Of a stretch of 64,000 nucleotides of DNA, positions 1 through 12,605 are shown in pieces. Source of the DNA: Timema cristinae (Eukaryota; Arthropoda; Insecta; Phasmatodea; Timematidae); NCBI GenBank assembly GCA_039000515.1, contig JBCFYV010009882.1:58334277-58398276 (forward strand), written 5' to 3'. Under the pieces are notes generated by a model. It had not been told where the DNA came from. It saw nothing but the letters and a program-made list of their open reading frames with translations, and searched no databases. The position numbers and the translations under genes were made by a program. Each line of letters opens with the position of its first letter. Within the stretch, counting starts at the first letter, position 1.

Positions 1-94
1 CAGTCCACCTCATTTACATTTTATTTATTTCTAGTCAATTCTAATGTTAGGTCTAAGTAAACTTAATGGTCTCTTCTAAATAGGCCTACACTTA

Positions 95-340
95 ACACCG
101 TGCCAGATTCTTCCACTCGCAAAGCATGTTCTTCCCATCGTAATCTGTGTGGTTTGATTACTCTAACAATGTCTTGCGATGAGTACAAGCTATGTAGCTC
201 ATCTTTGTGTAATCTCCTTCATTACCTAGTATCATCACTTATTTTCAGACAAAATATATTCCTAAGCATCTTGTTTACTATTACCCTAAGTTTATTTTTG
301 TCATGTAAAGTAAGAGACCATGATTCACATCCCTAGAGAA
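95..340 (-). pseudogene. LINE ORF2 C-terminal fragment (arthropod endonuclease-reverse transcriptase type)
   Basis: Read on the minus strand this stretch gives decayed protein similar to the region after the reverse transcriptase in common arthropod non-LTR elements. Visible pieces are GCESWSLTLHDKNKLRV, then RRLHKDELHSLYSSQDIVRV and KPHRLRWEEHALRVEES. Several in-frame stops and a frame change break it. The same domain, with the same order of pieces, is present on the minus strand at 39,590-39,830, so the two are paralogous remnants. A plus-strand open frame at 100-336 is only the antisense shadow. No upstream RT or endonuclease is visible nearby, so this is an isolated fragment cut by the window edge or by decay. 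Confidence 0.72.
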
Positions 341-2935
341 TAAACAGTAAAACAATTGTTTTGTATATCCTGAGTTAAAAATTTTTAACAGCATGAAAGA
401 TGTTTACAACTTACTGACCGGAAAAATAAAGACTTGACGCGGGTGGGCCTCACAACCAAGCTGTTTTACGGCGAAGTGTGACTGTTGTCTGCTCACTAGA
501 AAACCTATTTAGGAAATATAATATAATATAATAGCTTTGGCTATTTGATTCTTAGTGATATGTGATATCTTACAGTTATAATAATTGTACAAGTGGCTGC
601 AATAAGCCAACTACCTAGTCGAAGGTGGCTGCGTTATCTGATTGCTTGTGATCTTAATAAATCACACATTTGTAGCCGACTATATATGCACGTCCATCAT
701 AAATTCTGCCTTAAAATAAGAGTGATGAATACCCTGGGCACAGGATGATTCCTGGATTGATCAGTGGCTAGAGCATTGGCGTACTAAGCCAAAGGTCCCA
801 GGTTCGATACCCGTTTCTAGGTGTAATTTTTCAATTTCATGGTCATGTCATAACCATTACGATGGTTTCTTCCTTAAGGCGACTCCAACGAAAAACTAAC
901 AAAACCGTTTCTGGCGAACGTATAGTCATCTCTAAAAGGAACAACATAAACTCTTGCTATGAGCATGTCTTTAAAGTGAAAGACACGCTTTCTGCAGGAC
1001 CTCTTCATCATCCACGCAATACGATTCCAACTCACAGTTGAAATAAAACATATGTTTTTTTTGGCCAGGTTGTCATACCACTCTTATATGTGAGCTCTTC
1101 CCTCCACTTTCATTTCACCTATGGCATAGTTCTCCTTTGGCTAAAAGTGACCTATACATCCTCAATTTCTTTCTGGTTAAGAAATTGGGAAAAAGATCCC
1201 TTGGCAAAGGACTTGTCTGAACTAAAATATTTGAGAAATAGACATTAACACAAAGTTAAGAGAATTTTTAATGTGGACTGTAGGGTAACTCATGGACATG
1301 AATTTCCCAATGATAGATTTGAGTACAGGAATACATTTTCTCACCTCAAGTATATGTTTACATAAGTATCCACATTTAAAGGCAGCTGTCAGGGGCAAGA
1401 CGACATCAAATGTTTTATATTATCGTTATGAAAGTATATCCAAGTATTTTTAAAGGAATGTTCTGGTAGGCTAGGCGCCTCATAGAGAACGTGACTTCAC
1501 AAACGTTCTAGGAACACCGTATGTTTATATTAGGAAATATTTATTTGTATTTGTATCATTTAGGCGACTAAATCAAACTTGAAAATATTTGTGAATGGCA
1601 TCATAGCACACATCTTCTACTTGATATTCCGAATAGTATTTATTTTGTATTTGTTTACGAGTGACTAAATCAATACCTTCTGGTTCTATTTTACGTCACA
1701 ACCTTTTTTTTTGTGGGGACCATTGTATGGACAAGGCAAAGTTTGTTGTTAGAATTTCGAATCGTAATGATTTCTTGATTTTTTCGTCTGTGTCAGTGAG
1801 GGAAAGTGTACCACATTTTTTGTACCATTCTTCTGAGGCTCTTTAGATTCAGGCAACTTTACATATAATGGGGACTGTGTGAGAAACATAGTATTGGTTT
1901 ATAACACTCATTCTACATTATATAGCACAACTCACTCGTAAAGCTGATCTGCACCTCTTAATGACACAAATATAGACCTTGATGACAAGTCAGCGCTGTC
2001 TAATAATAGCTGTACGTGATCTTTGTCACTGTTACAATTAACTTAGAGACGGCCTATCAAAGCATTGAGTTGTGGCTCAATTCAACTCAGAGTGTCACCA
2101 TCATTATATGTCATACATAATTTTATGAATAACTCACGGCCCATGTATTAAAAACGCATTAATTGTTTGATTCTTTCCTAGACGTTAAGAAGAAGGATAC
2201 CTTTATACAAACCTCTACTTTCCTACTCTACCAGGCCTCTAGTCCTTAGGGAAGAAGGCTGAGGTTCTGTTGATGGGCCAGTAATCACCTAGGTACCCTC
2301 TAATGGCAATGGCTCGGTGGTTCGTAGTGTTAGATTCGCCAGTAACGGTAAAAGCAGGCTCTGTCTTATCTGTAACTAGAGTAGAATTTAAAATTTAGTC
2401 CAGACATTCTCTAAAATCAAATAAATTATCATATTAAGCTATTTTAAAACTGCCTGGAAACATAATTACAATTGAATTTATATTTTGTTTTCGTGGACCT
2501 TTCTTACTACCAAAATAAAACCGTTGTGCAATCTCACAACCCAATACTCAAATGAATCAATCGGTCACTACAACTGCCTATTTTTTTAAATTTAAAATTA
2601 ATCTCGCGCTTTTACTAGATCATTTACAATTCAATTACATGTTTTTAATGGCACAATTTTACAAGCGATTTCCTCTGCACTTAATACTATAGTTAATATA
2701 CATTATGGCCATTTTCCTTGAATTATTTAAGACACAAGTTGCTATAGAATTATCAAATAGCATATTATTTTGTAGTAATAAAGAATATTTTCAACACTCA
2801 TGACTAGAATCCGGGACAACTAGATCAGTAGGATGGCATCCTACCAACTTAGATAAGTTGCCAGACAATGATGTACAATTTTCAAAGGTCTTATCTATCA
2901 ACAGAGGTAAGGAGTCAGAATATAAATTGACTATG
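341..2935. other. No gene recognised; AT-rich intergenic DNA
   Basis: Apart from the tRNA-like segment at 751-821, I see no coding structure or clear repeat. The short plus-strand open frame at 1,661-1,846 has no start context or family that I can defend. Confidence 0.6.
751..821 (+). pseudogene. tRNA-like pseudogene or SINE head
   Basis: A 71-nt cloverleaf can be drawn. The acceptor ends (CCTGGAT with TTCTAGG) pair at six of seven positions with one wobble. The anticodon stem TTGGC/GCCAA pairs perfectly around the loop GTACTAA. The T arm has GGTTCGATAC, a good B-box match, but two T-stem pairs are broken, and the D stem has one mismatch. The anticodon would be ACT, which is not a normal eukaryotic tRNA anticodon. 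The body is therefore better explained as a tRNA pseudogene or the head of an unrecognised SINE than as a working tRNA gene. Confidence 0.55.
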
Positions 2936-3109
2936 TCTTTCACCTCTGACAAGACTTCTTGTGAATGTGGGGAATGCCAGGTCTCCGCCGTGGTTCGGAT
3001 TCCACGTTAAACTGTAGGTCCTTCATTTCATCTCACAATCACCCTTCCATTACACATTAGCGTAAGTGCGTATAACCCGAATGGGTAATAAGACGCGGTG
3101 CTAATAATC
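2936..3109 (+). mobile_element. SINE family A copy, 5'-truncated
   Basis: From CACCTCTGACAAGACTTCTT to the tail GACGCGGTGCTAATAATC this matches the body and tail of the full-length SINE at 50,137-50,448. Shared blocks include GTGAATGTGGGGAATGCCAG, TTCCACGTTAAACTGTAGG and GTGCGTATAACCCGAATGGG. The tRNA-derived head is missing, as expected for 5' truncation during target-primed reverse transcription. Confidence 0.85.
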
Positions 3110-4167
3110 AATTAATCGACTATGTCTTCAAATGGAATACCTTTTGAATTATTAACAGTCCAAAGCTCAAAATTCTCTGGCGATATGAATATTTCATTTT
3201 TGTCTCACTGGCTTAGTAATAAATTGAGATCTTGGGACAAACTCTACAGCCTCGACTTCTGAAGGGCATCCAGCAACTTTGTGGGGTCATGGAGCAGAGG
3301 ATTAGTACCTGAACCAACCGGTAAATCACCTGAAGTAAATATAATTTAAACAGTTCAAAATGCATAAATATAAAAAAGAAAATAATCTATACTTTGGAAT
3401 ATGAAACAAAAATAAATAAGTAAAGATCTGAGAATCAAACCCAGCTAGAAACCAAAATATGGGAATAAGGATAATTGAGAACGCAAAATATAATTTTTTG
3501 ACTCGCCATAAAAAGATAATAAGATCTCTGTTTGTATAATTCCTTTAATGTCTGGGTTCCTTTCTATATTTTATTTTAATAAACCGTGATTGTTTTTAAA
3601 GTAATGATAATGTTTTATCAATATAGTGTATTTTATGTATATTGTAAACTTTGTTTTTGGTCTCTATATGGTTTTCATTTTCAAGTCCCCAACTAACCAT
3701 TAGCATATGAACCAAAAATAATAATTAACAATTAATCATATAAAACCAATTTATCATATTAAGCAAAATACAAAATACAATTTGAAATTTGAAACAAACT
3801 TAACAGTTCACAATTCGAGTTAAATATAATGTGAAACAAAACATTAAGAATTTAAAATTTAGCACATAAAACAAAACAAATTATTCACAACTAAGCGTAT
3901 GAGAGAAGAAATAGTAATTAAAAATTCAGGATATTTAAACCACTTACACGTGACACCTATATTATGGTCACTTCGCTGTAAATCTCTTTAAAGGTTTCCA
4001 TATTCAGTATTCACGAGTTATTTACTAAACAAAAACTGTTTTAAGAATGAATAAACATACACATTTCTCCATATATTTATAAGGGTACGAAAGGCCTTCA
4101 TCGGTTCATTCATACGTCTCACATCAGGTCGAAGACTCTTTCTAACAATCTATCGCCACCATACGCC

Positions 4168-4386
4168 CTGATGACATTACCTTTCTTGTTCCATCATGTT
4201 GAAAACTCCCCGTCAAGCTGGCACCACCATAACTTCAGGTAAAAAAAACCTTTTGTCACATTGAAAAGTGGAAGGGGATGAACGTCACCAGGGAAAAAAA
4301 ATCTTCATATTGAAAATTCCAAGACCAGCTAGCACCACCAGGTCATTAACGCCTTTGAAGTTGGGGGATGACGTCACCTGGGAGAG
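4168..4386. repeat. Two-unit degenerate tandem repeat with ACGTCACC motifs
   Basis: Two units about 111 bp apart start TTGAAAACTCCCCGTCAAGC (4,199) and TTGAAAATTCCAAGACCAGC (4,310). Both continue with an AGC-T-GCACCACC block and end near GATGAACGTCACC or GATGACGTCACC. The wording resembles the array at 59,838-60,272 (TGACGT, CTTCCTGT, CCGTCAAGCTG), but that relationship is tentative. Confidence 0.5.
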
Positions 4387-4763
4387 CCTACTCAGAATAG
4401 AAGACAGGTGATCTAAAAGTAAGTCACAATGGTTGGCTAGTCAATCTGTTTACTTACCTGAGTTAAAATATATCATTCCATTTTATTTTTTTATTTTTCT
4501 GTCTAAAAATACCATAGGACGAGTATGGATATTCTGTGCTAGAAAAATAAATATATTTATATGGAATTAAATGCTTTAAAGGGCCTACTTTAATTCTGGG
4601 TGTCTTATCAAGGAAATTTCGCTTTATTTGTTGAAAGTTTTTAAGGACATATTAATTAATTAAATTCACATTGTTCTATCAAGAATAAATTATCATTAAT
4701 TCTACTTTTTATCTATCATGTCCAAATCACAATTGACTCCTCTTTATTTTTTTATTTTCTAGG

Positions 4764-4800
4764 ATCACGTCTTAATACTCGTTTGGGTTATACGCTAATT
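4764..4800 (-). mobile_element. SINE tail fragment
   Basis: The reverse complement of the shared SINE tail is recognisable in GATCACGTCTTAATACTCGT and TTGGGTTATACGC. It differs at several positions from GCACCGCGTCTTACTACCCG. Only the tail is present. Confidence 0.55.
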
Positions 4801-5514
4801 TCGCTTTAGAATGTTTTTTTGCTATGCATGGAATTCAACTTTAGGAAAGAAACCATTCATTTATTAGAAGTTATTCACATAAAGTTTAACTAAATACATT
4901 TTCAAAACCAGAACAAAGTTTTATAAATATATAATTTTCAACAAATAAAGTTTCAAATTGGCTAACAATATTGATAAAACATTTTTTAGAAAACCAATAG
5001 CTTTCAAACCATACATCAGTCCCCTATCTTCTGTCTATTAAGCTAATGTTGCTAAGTACTATTACCAAAATGGTCATAAAATTGATTCTAGGTAAAATGA
5101 ACATTTCGCTTTCCGGAATAATATATTTAATATTTAATGCTAGGGAGCCGACTGCTGTATATTTTATAGATTTAGGATAGTTTGTAGGCTATTTGCTGAT
5201 AATATTATCATTTGATTGAGAAAATATATGTGAAATACTCTCATTAAATAGACAAATAATTATTAACGTATGATCAAATGAAATTTAGTAATTTTTTTTT
5301 TTGTTAATTCCTTAAGCACAAGGTCCATTAACGAATTAATATAACGGGGTATAGATTAATATAGTTCTTTAAAGGAAGTACACTGGTATCAGCTTGTAGT
5401 GTAAGTGGGGAAAAAACAGTGACAATATCAATTTGTAAAATAATGCCTAATTTCTCAAACTGTGATTTTGTTAGAGATATATTTCTCAATTTTTAAATAT
5501 TTTTTCTATCAACT

Positions 5515-5753
5515 CGTTTAACTACACATTCGGACTATACACTTTAACTAAATACTAATAAATTTAATGTGTTAGAGATTAGAAAGTTTGAATTTCGAGG
5601 AAGTGAACCCGCATTTGCGTAGAGGGAGTGTATAAAAGCACTTAGGAAAATATATCCTCAGTGTACATGACTGTGGTTGGAGCCTCAATATCCCCGTCAT
5701 CACCAGTCCAGTCAATTACAAGTGTTACGTCTTTATACCATGCGGTCACCAAA
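5515..5753 (-). mobile_element. SINE family B copy
   Basis: This is a reverse-strand copy of the family seen at 19,930 and 35,368. Diagnostic blocks are GAAGTGAACCCGCATTTGCG, TAGAGGGAGTG and, at the head end, ATACCATGCGGTCACC, the complement of the box A region. The tail end (ACACATTCGGACTATACAC) is diverged from the family tail. Confidence 0.75.
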
Positions 5754-5772
5754 GTAAATGTTTAATTCGTAA

Positions 5773-5774
5773 TG

Positions 5775-5804
<30 letters not shown>
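5773..5804. repeat. (ATA)n microsatellite
   Basis: An uninterrupted run of about ten AAT units sits just beyond the head end of the SINE B copy. Confidence 0.9.
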
Positions 5805-5805
<1 letters not shown>

Positions 5806-5927
5806 AAATGAATAGGTGAAATTATTGTTTGAGAATTAGACTATCTTAAAATCAATCCAAGATTGTCGTTAGTCTTAACTCTAGGATATTAAGTAAATAC
5901 AAAAGTTACCTAGTAAGGAAAAATAGT

Positions 5928-6131
5928 AGGGCCAGTTTCATAGTCAAATTTAGTACGCCTCAAGTGCGGCGCTACACTAAGTACATGACGACACCTACCT
6001 AAACTCGAATGGAATGGGCCATTCTCGCATTTGAAACTGGCCCATTCCATTCTGGTTTAGGTAGGTGTCGTCATGTACTTAGTGTAGCGCCGCACTTGAG
6101 GCGTACTAAATTTGACTATGAAACTGGCCCT
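5928..6131. mobile_element. 204-bp near-perfect palindrome, foldback MITE candidate
   Basis: Two 94-bp arms (5,928-6,021 and 6,038-6,131) are reverse complements. Only two adjacent positions fail to pair (6,005-6,006 against 6,053-6,054), and the loop is 16 nt. The ends read AGGGCCAGTTTCATAGTC and GACTATGAAACTGGCCCT. A GGGCCAGTTTCA-type terminus with a 3-bp TWA target would fit a PIF/Harbinger-like MITE. The flanks are GTA on the left and TTA on the right, so the duplication is imperfect and the superfamily is an inference. There is no coding capacity. Confidence 0.8.
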
Positions 6132-6429
6132 TAGATTAACTGATAGTGACTAATGCAGAGAAATTATTGTTTTAGCTCAGTTGCAAGTGAAGTTGATATA
6201 TTCACAATTATACTTACAAAATAAATAATGTCATCAAATCTATATATTTTTCATGTACACATTTGAGTTCCCAACCTCAGAAGGTTTATATTGAAGAATA
6301 TAACTTACATGTCTAGATTTCTTAAGATTTAAAGAAAATTCCTTGTTTCCATATTTCTCTTCATTGTTAACGTTACCTATCTCTAAGGAAACCCTCTTAT
6401 ATTTTTACTTATTTTTCTCTTTATCTATA

Positions 6430-6630
6430 GTTCACATCGGTGGGCGTGCAGACTGATATGCCCGTGACGTGGAGATGGGGAATTGAATCCAAACTATGTA
6501 TAGGCCTCCAAATGTGTTTTAACCTAATTGTTTTCCCCCTATTCCTCAATGAAAATGATGGAACATCTTCCATAAACTATTTATCTTCCTCGTCCCTATA
6601 TTATTAGTGTAATTAAATGTAAATGACCAA
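6430..6630 (+). mobile_element. Diverged SINE family B copy
   Basis: The head has TCGGTGGGCGTGCAGACTGA and a box B-like GGGGAATTGAATCC. The body contains TTCCTCGTCCCTATATTATT followed by AGTGTAATTAA. This matches the reverse complement of the SINE B copy at 51,543 (ACACTAATGATATAGGGATA). The tail is lost. Confidence 0.6.
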
Positions 6631-9600
6631 TATGAGTGTTAATAAACGGTAAAATAAAATTATCTCTTTGTATAAAATATTATAGGAGTGGCCAAGATTG
6701 GGGCCAATGTACCTTGAACATATCGACCAAATTAAGGGATATCGAGGATGTCTTTGAGTTCCAAGCCCGTGTCCTAAGTTTATAAGACTGCCTTATATCG
6801 TGATATGTTGGGTGCTGGCTGTTAGTTCTTTTAGCAAATCAATCCCATCGTGTTTGTGTTGACGCGAGTGTCGTGTTTAGCGATGGCATGATGGAGAAGA
6901 AGGACCAGAGTTTCTCACACTCTCCCTTCATTTCTCTCTTTATCTTCAATTATCTATCTCTCTGTCCTTCTCTCACAACCATTGTCGCTGGAAGAACCGC
7001 CTGCTACTTCTTGCTCTTTTTTCTCAGGATATGACCTGTCATGCTACGACGGACAGTTTATTATGATTATGATGATTATTATTTACCGGACCTATAGAAG
7101 TATGGACGTAATATGTTGTTGAAAAAAATAGATGTGGCTTCATCTATGACAAGAGGAAATATTATTGTCGGTATCAGATTTGAGCAATAATTAGGAATGA
7201 AGAGGGGTAGTACTAATTAGTATTGTTGATGTGGATTCTTTATTCAGATTAGGGGTATATTAAAATGGAAAGTAGATGGTTCGACGAGGCATCAACAGAT
7301 TTAGTTGTTATTGTTGTAGTGTGAGTATATTTCCTAGTTAATTAGGACTAGAATTTTTCCATTACTTTGCGTGACAAATTAATCGTGTTATTATAAATAT
7401 AAGAATTGTATTATAAAAGAGTGTATTTTTCACCAGGGTTAGTTTACTCTTGATGGCAGTTCTAATATTTTGAATGGTCAAACGTGAAATAGGAATTCAA
7501 CGAATAAAAGAGCCAACGTTATTATACTCTAATAAGACAATTCATTCATATCAAGCAGTTTAAGGACTAATTGCCAATTTTGAGTAGTAACCACATTGGT
7601 GGACATGAGAAATAGGTTGTCGATATAATTTCGTCAGGATTTTTAGAGCTCGGGAAGCCATAGTTCCAATACTGGTAGAATATACTCTATTATTGGTTTT
7701 CTCCTTCAGTGTTCTCTACGCCCCCTCCAGGCAAATTATGGTACAATTCCTCTAAACTCTATCATCACTAGGAATGTGCGAGTAGGCATTTTTCACTCAG
7801 AGCTGAGTATGAATGAAAACATGCGTATTTCTTTAATTTGAATAGTATAAAGCATTATTTTTACTGTAAATATTTCAAGTTGATTTCTGTTATCGATCAA
7901 TGGATACATTACATTACGTTACATTATTAAGGAAAAACATTTTTTTTTAGAAGACTACATGTTTTAATGAAAAATGTATAGCCACACACACTATAATTTT
8001 TATCTAAATTAAAAATAATCATATAATTTTTCTAATTAGATGAAATGAAGTATTAATGGAATCTGTTTGCTATAAAATTATATCTAAAATATAATAAAAT
8101 TAACTAATATAGGAAGAAATTCCAAGTATCAAGTCAAATTTTTCGAGTTTTGTAAATATCTTTGAATAGAGTTCGAGTAACTAGTAAAACTCAACTCCAA
8201 CTAGAATTTTGAGTAGGCCTACTTGCACATCCAAAATCATCACCATACTTACCAGTGGGTATGATTAAATGCGCGTTGCTGGGGTGAGTAGCAGGAAGAT
8301 GAGCAATAAAAAATATATCCAAATGTCGGAGGAATCATCGTAGTTTGTCAAATGACACATCCAGACAGATGTTGAAATGTAATGCCTATAATGTTGACTT
8401 TTAGTTTGTAGAAAATGTTTGTAATTCCAGAACCAGTGGCTGCTTGGTCTAATGTGTTCAACTCATACTGCACAAGCTCATGGGTGACCTTGGTCCACCA
8501 GGGTGTACTGAGAATACATTTCAACATTAATTTCTCACTTTGGTCTTGACGCTAATGCAACACAATCTGCTGGTAGCCCCAAGCAAAGGGATTAATATAG
8601 CATTAAGAGAATGTTTCTCGCATTCCAAGTAGACATTCATATTAAATAATTAAATTAAAATGTGGTTCCAATAATTTTTTAATTTTCTGATATAATAATT
8701 ATTAAAAAAAATATTGAATGGTTTTACCCTAAGCTTTGAGAGATTATGACCAAAAATCAGTATTGAAAATCAAATTAATTAATGTTACTTTATCTACTAA
8801 AGAATGTATATAGGAATGTTTAAAGTATTAGAAAATTCAAATTAAAGTAGAGGAAGATTGCTAAAAATATAATTATAAGCATAAAAATAACTACTAAACA
8901 AAATAATGTAAACGTTACATTACTATTACTATTATAGAATGATGTGTCACCTTCTTATATATCAGCCAAATCCTTTACATTTATTGGCAATAATATTGAC
9001 AGGGAATATGTCTAAGGATTAAAGCTATTGTGATGTTTTATTTGAATTTTTATTAGCTACATATATTGAAGGATTCAAACCTTTAATAAAAATCAATTGA
9101 ATTGTATTCTAAGATCCAGGTCTTGAGTGACATATAGGTACCAAACTAAGTTAATATGAAGATATTAATTAATTTTTAAGGGAAAATTAGATTACATTAA
9201 AGAAATATTCATACAAAACAAAGTCTGGCCTTAAAAGTTTCTGTCCATATTATAACAAGTGTGTGTCTGTTAAAAATACTAACGACCGAAAGTAAAATAC
9301 ACTTGATAATTAAATTTAGAAATATACTATTAATGTAAGATTATTGGCCTATAACCTCTAATTTAAAGAAAAAATCACCTTGTAATATTGACAAATATAA
9401 GAATAATCCTTGACTATCTTGGAATGATACAGAGAGATAAAACCACTACCGGGAATCATTAATGAAGGTGATATGATGGAAGTTTCATTATCTACTCAAA
9501 CAAATCTTAGTAAAATGTTTTGTTATAACGTCTTAGTACTCAATATGGCTATACACATATGTAATAATTAATAAAATATTTAAAGATGAAGAAGGTTGAA

Positions 9601-9639
9601 TTTAATTTAATTTGTGTTGAAGGCTAGTGTAAAACCTTT
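6631..9639. other. No gene recognised
   Basis: AT-rich sequence. A moderately complex patch at about 6,690-7,070 and another at 8,410-8,640 could be old repeats, but nothing else in the window matches them and no open frame is supported. Confidence 0.6.
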
Positions 9640-9757
9640 TAGGAGAACCATCATTACACCGGACTTGAATTAAAACCTCAATCACTCCGTTATCGGCAAT
9701 CCAGTATATTGCGAGAGTGACAGCTAACTTAGACCATTAAATCATCGAAGCGGTTCC
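9640..9757 (-). mobile_element. SINE family B fragment (head half)
   Basis: The reverse complement has CGCTTCGATGATTTAATGGT with the box A core TGGTCTAA, then TCACTCTCGCAATATACTGG and a box B-like GAGGTTTTAATTC. This is the head arrangement of SINE B. The tail half is absent. Confidence 0.65.
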
Positions 9758-12205
9758 TAAACGTATTATCTAAATTCAAATAGAAGAGGCCTATCTTGAA
9801 TTTTCCTCCTCTACCTTTCTCCATCTATAACAATGTTTCTTACCTCAGAGAGCATGAAGTAAAAGGAATCAGCTTCCTCTTGTTTGGTTTTCCGGTAGTG
9901 GGGAAGTCCGGGCTCGAATGTCAGCCACATGTATTGATCTTTTTTTTTCTAAATAGATACTCATTCTTACTCCACACAAATGAGAGTACCCTTTATATAA
10001 ATACATATTTTCTTATTCCTACCGTATCCCGGATATTTAGTAATGCGTGGTCTTGCAGCAAATTCTCATTCACGTCTTGGTCTGGGTTTTTCCATCATTA
10101 ATTGATAATTGCACAGAGCCCCAGTCATGAGACATGGGGGAAAATAATACTAAAAATGTATTCGTAATATAAAAAAACTTTTGAACTATCAAAAAATTAT
10201 GTGCTGGAGATACTTAAATTTCTTGGATAAATGTTGTGTCGCTTTTATTCAAAGATTGTTTTTTCAATAAACTTATAACTGAAAATATATTAATAACTAA
10301 AAATATCCAGTTTTATCTTGAAAAAGACTATGACTTAAAATATCAGACCTACTAAATAATTTGTTTATCTAAATTAACTTACAAACAGCAATTCAATATT
10401 ATGTTTTGTTAATTCCTTTGAATGTGTATATATTAATATTTATAGTAATAATAAAATATTGAAAAAGAAGAGAAAATGTATTAATAAATCAATTAACAAC
10501 ACAAAAATCTTGATCGTAATACATAATGTTTGGGAAATGTTTGAAACCACTTGCATGTGCGAAATATTTATAATAATTCACGTTGCCATTTTCTTTGAAT
10601 TTATAAACTCATTTAAAACAACAGAGCATCATCACGCAACGTCAAGAATGCATGTTAAATAAAAAAAGAAAGAACTTTTCTGGAATCGGGGTTAACGACA
10701 TACGAAGAGCATTGTAATAATTGTTCTGTACAAATAAGAAATGTAGATGATGATTAAAGTAAAGGACGTTTATAGATGATTTATTCATTGCTTGGAAGAA
10801 GTTTTTCTCTGAAAAAATCAAGAATATATTTTTTATCTTGCTTTTACAATATCGTAAGTCCAATTTATTTTTTAGATATTCGCCTAAAGCTTTTTTAAGA
10901 CAATGTCAAAATAAACAAATAATATTAAGTAGGAAATGGGCCTTTCTCCGACAGATGCAATTTCGGATTTCGTGCTAGGTCTGTTCCTTTTTGTTTTTAG
11001 ATATTTTATTGCAGGCTCTGCCAGATTATCGGGATGTATGAAATAAAAACCTCCCCGACAGACATACAATTCGGTTAGAGTAAATTGACATCAAGATTTT
11101 ACTACGGTATTTTTATCTCATACTTGCTATGTATGATAAAATATTTTTTTGTTAGTCTAACCGAACTAAAAGGTTTTAAGTTTTTTACTCTCCAACTGAG
11201 AAGACGGAGGCATTTTACTAAACTGACCCTGCCACAGGCTGGAAACAGTTGATGAAGATGATGATGTTATGATGATAACTACCTGAATGAACTTAAATCT
11301 ATATTTAAAAAATTAAAATATCCAAAATAAATGTGTAACCGTCTGTATATTCCTAGCTCAGTTAGACTCTCAGTGGCGTTCAATCCCAGGGCCAGGGGTT
11401 CAATCATCAGGACCTAGAACGTTGGGAACTCATAGAGAAAAATACATATTGTAATTATATTTTTCTTCTTAATAAATTACTTTTTTAAACAAATTGTGTG
11501 TTTAGACTTTTTGAGAAAATGTGTATAATTTTTTTTTGAACATGTTAAAAAAATGTATATGCACACAAAATGTCTTACTTTGTCTTTGGTAGATATGTCT
11601 TTACGACTAGGATTTGTTTATTTGTAAATCTATGGGATTCCCTCCTCCTCTTCTAAATACCGTCTTTGCGCCAGCGTAGAGCATAAATATACTTCTTAGG
11701 ATGTGTATTTGGTGCCGTTGATAGTGTGATAGTCTCACATTTACAAATATTTTAAACAAAATAATGCTCGTACTGTTTATTTACGTTATTGTTTTTAGGA
11801 AATGATGACTTATGATTGAGAGGTCTATTAAGTTATATTTAATAACTCTATGGACATCGAGGTATTCATCATTTTAGATCCTGAAATATAACTATACAAA
11901 TGGGACGAAGACATTAACACAAATAAAAATACTGACCAAAAACGAAGAAGAAATTTTAATATGCAAAACTATTTAGTTAAAATATGTGTATTTCTTCTCG
12001 CAACCATCTCTAATATTTGCAGTCAGTGGACGCCATCCCAAAATTAATACAATCATTACATGTCAATATTCTGTAAGTATTCATAAAAATTTAGTCTCCT
12101 TAACTGAAGTGCAAAAAAAATGCATTTTTTTAAGGAGATATAAACTTATTTTTATTATATACTCAAGAGTAGAACCGAATGTTCAGATGGCGAGACCGTA
12201 AAATT
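9758..12205. other. No gene recognised
   Basis: AT-rich DNA in which several 60-100 codon open frames occur by chance. A possible A/B-box pair (TAGCTCAGTTAGA, GGTTCAATC) at about 11,355-11,420 does not fold into a convincing cloverleaf. Confidence 0.6.
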
Positions 12206-12218
12206 TCTTCACTTATAG
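12206..12218. repeat. Target-site duplication, copy at the 3' end of the Jockey-like element
   Basis: TCTTCACTTATAG is repeated exactly at 17,278-17,290 on the other side of the element. This fixes both element boundaries. Confidence 0.88.
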
Positions 12219-12605
12219 CAGCTCTCTTGTTTGCCTGGCTACCAGCTCTGAGTGTCAGAAGCGACCCTCAGAGAAGGTAGGTGGTTTGTTAATACCTAAG
12301 AGTACCGATCTGTAGGCACAGACCATGACCTCTTTTTGTGAAAGTATTTATTGATAGTGGGAAGCAAATGGAGTGGGGGGGGGGTAAGGAGTTGTGAGTT
12401 AGAGAGCGTGTTGTGTTGAGAAGTATCTATATAGAGCCCTAGTACACTGTGATGGAGAACACAAGCGTAGTCAGGCCCTATGTGTAGGATTGTGTATGAA
12501 AGTTCTAGAAGGGCTGTAAGAGAATGTGAACAAGATTAATGTATGCACTGAATGAAGGATGAATAAGTGATTGTGAATTTGTGAAGATGATCTTTGGGTG
12601 GGGTT
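12219..12605 (-). other. 3' UTR of the Jockey-like element
   Basis: This is non-coding sequence between the ORF2 stop and the target duplication. It contains a run of about ten C on the element strand (G run near 12,376-12,386). It is homologous over most of its length to 37,054-37,400, which shows it belongs to the mobile unit and not to the flank. Confidence 0.88.

Larger units (their letters stand above)
3110..5514. other. No gene recognised; AT-rich, two small repeats inside
   Basis: This stretch holds only the degenerate duplication at 4,168-4,386 and a SINE tail scrap near 4,764. The rest is low-complexity AT-rich sequence with no supported open frame. Confidence 0.6.

Noticed and set aside
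100..336. 78-codon plus-strand frame at the window start
   Set aside because: It is antisense to a LINE C-terminal fragment on the minus strand. The similar plus-strand frame at 39,522-39,827 is explained the same way.
1661..1846. Plus-strand frame with spaced Cys/His residues, possibly a zinc-binding transposase piece
   Set aside because: Only one short frame, no family match I can defend and no neighbouring domain.
11355..11425. Possible A and B boxes of a tRNA or SINE
   Set aside because: The intervening sequence does not form an anticodon stem and no second copy was seen.
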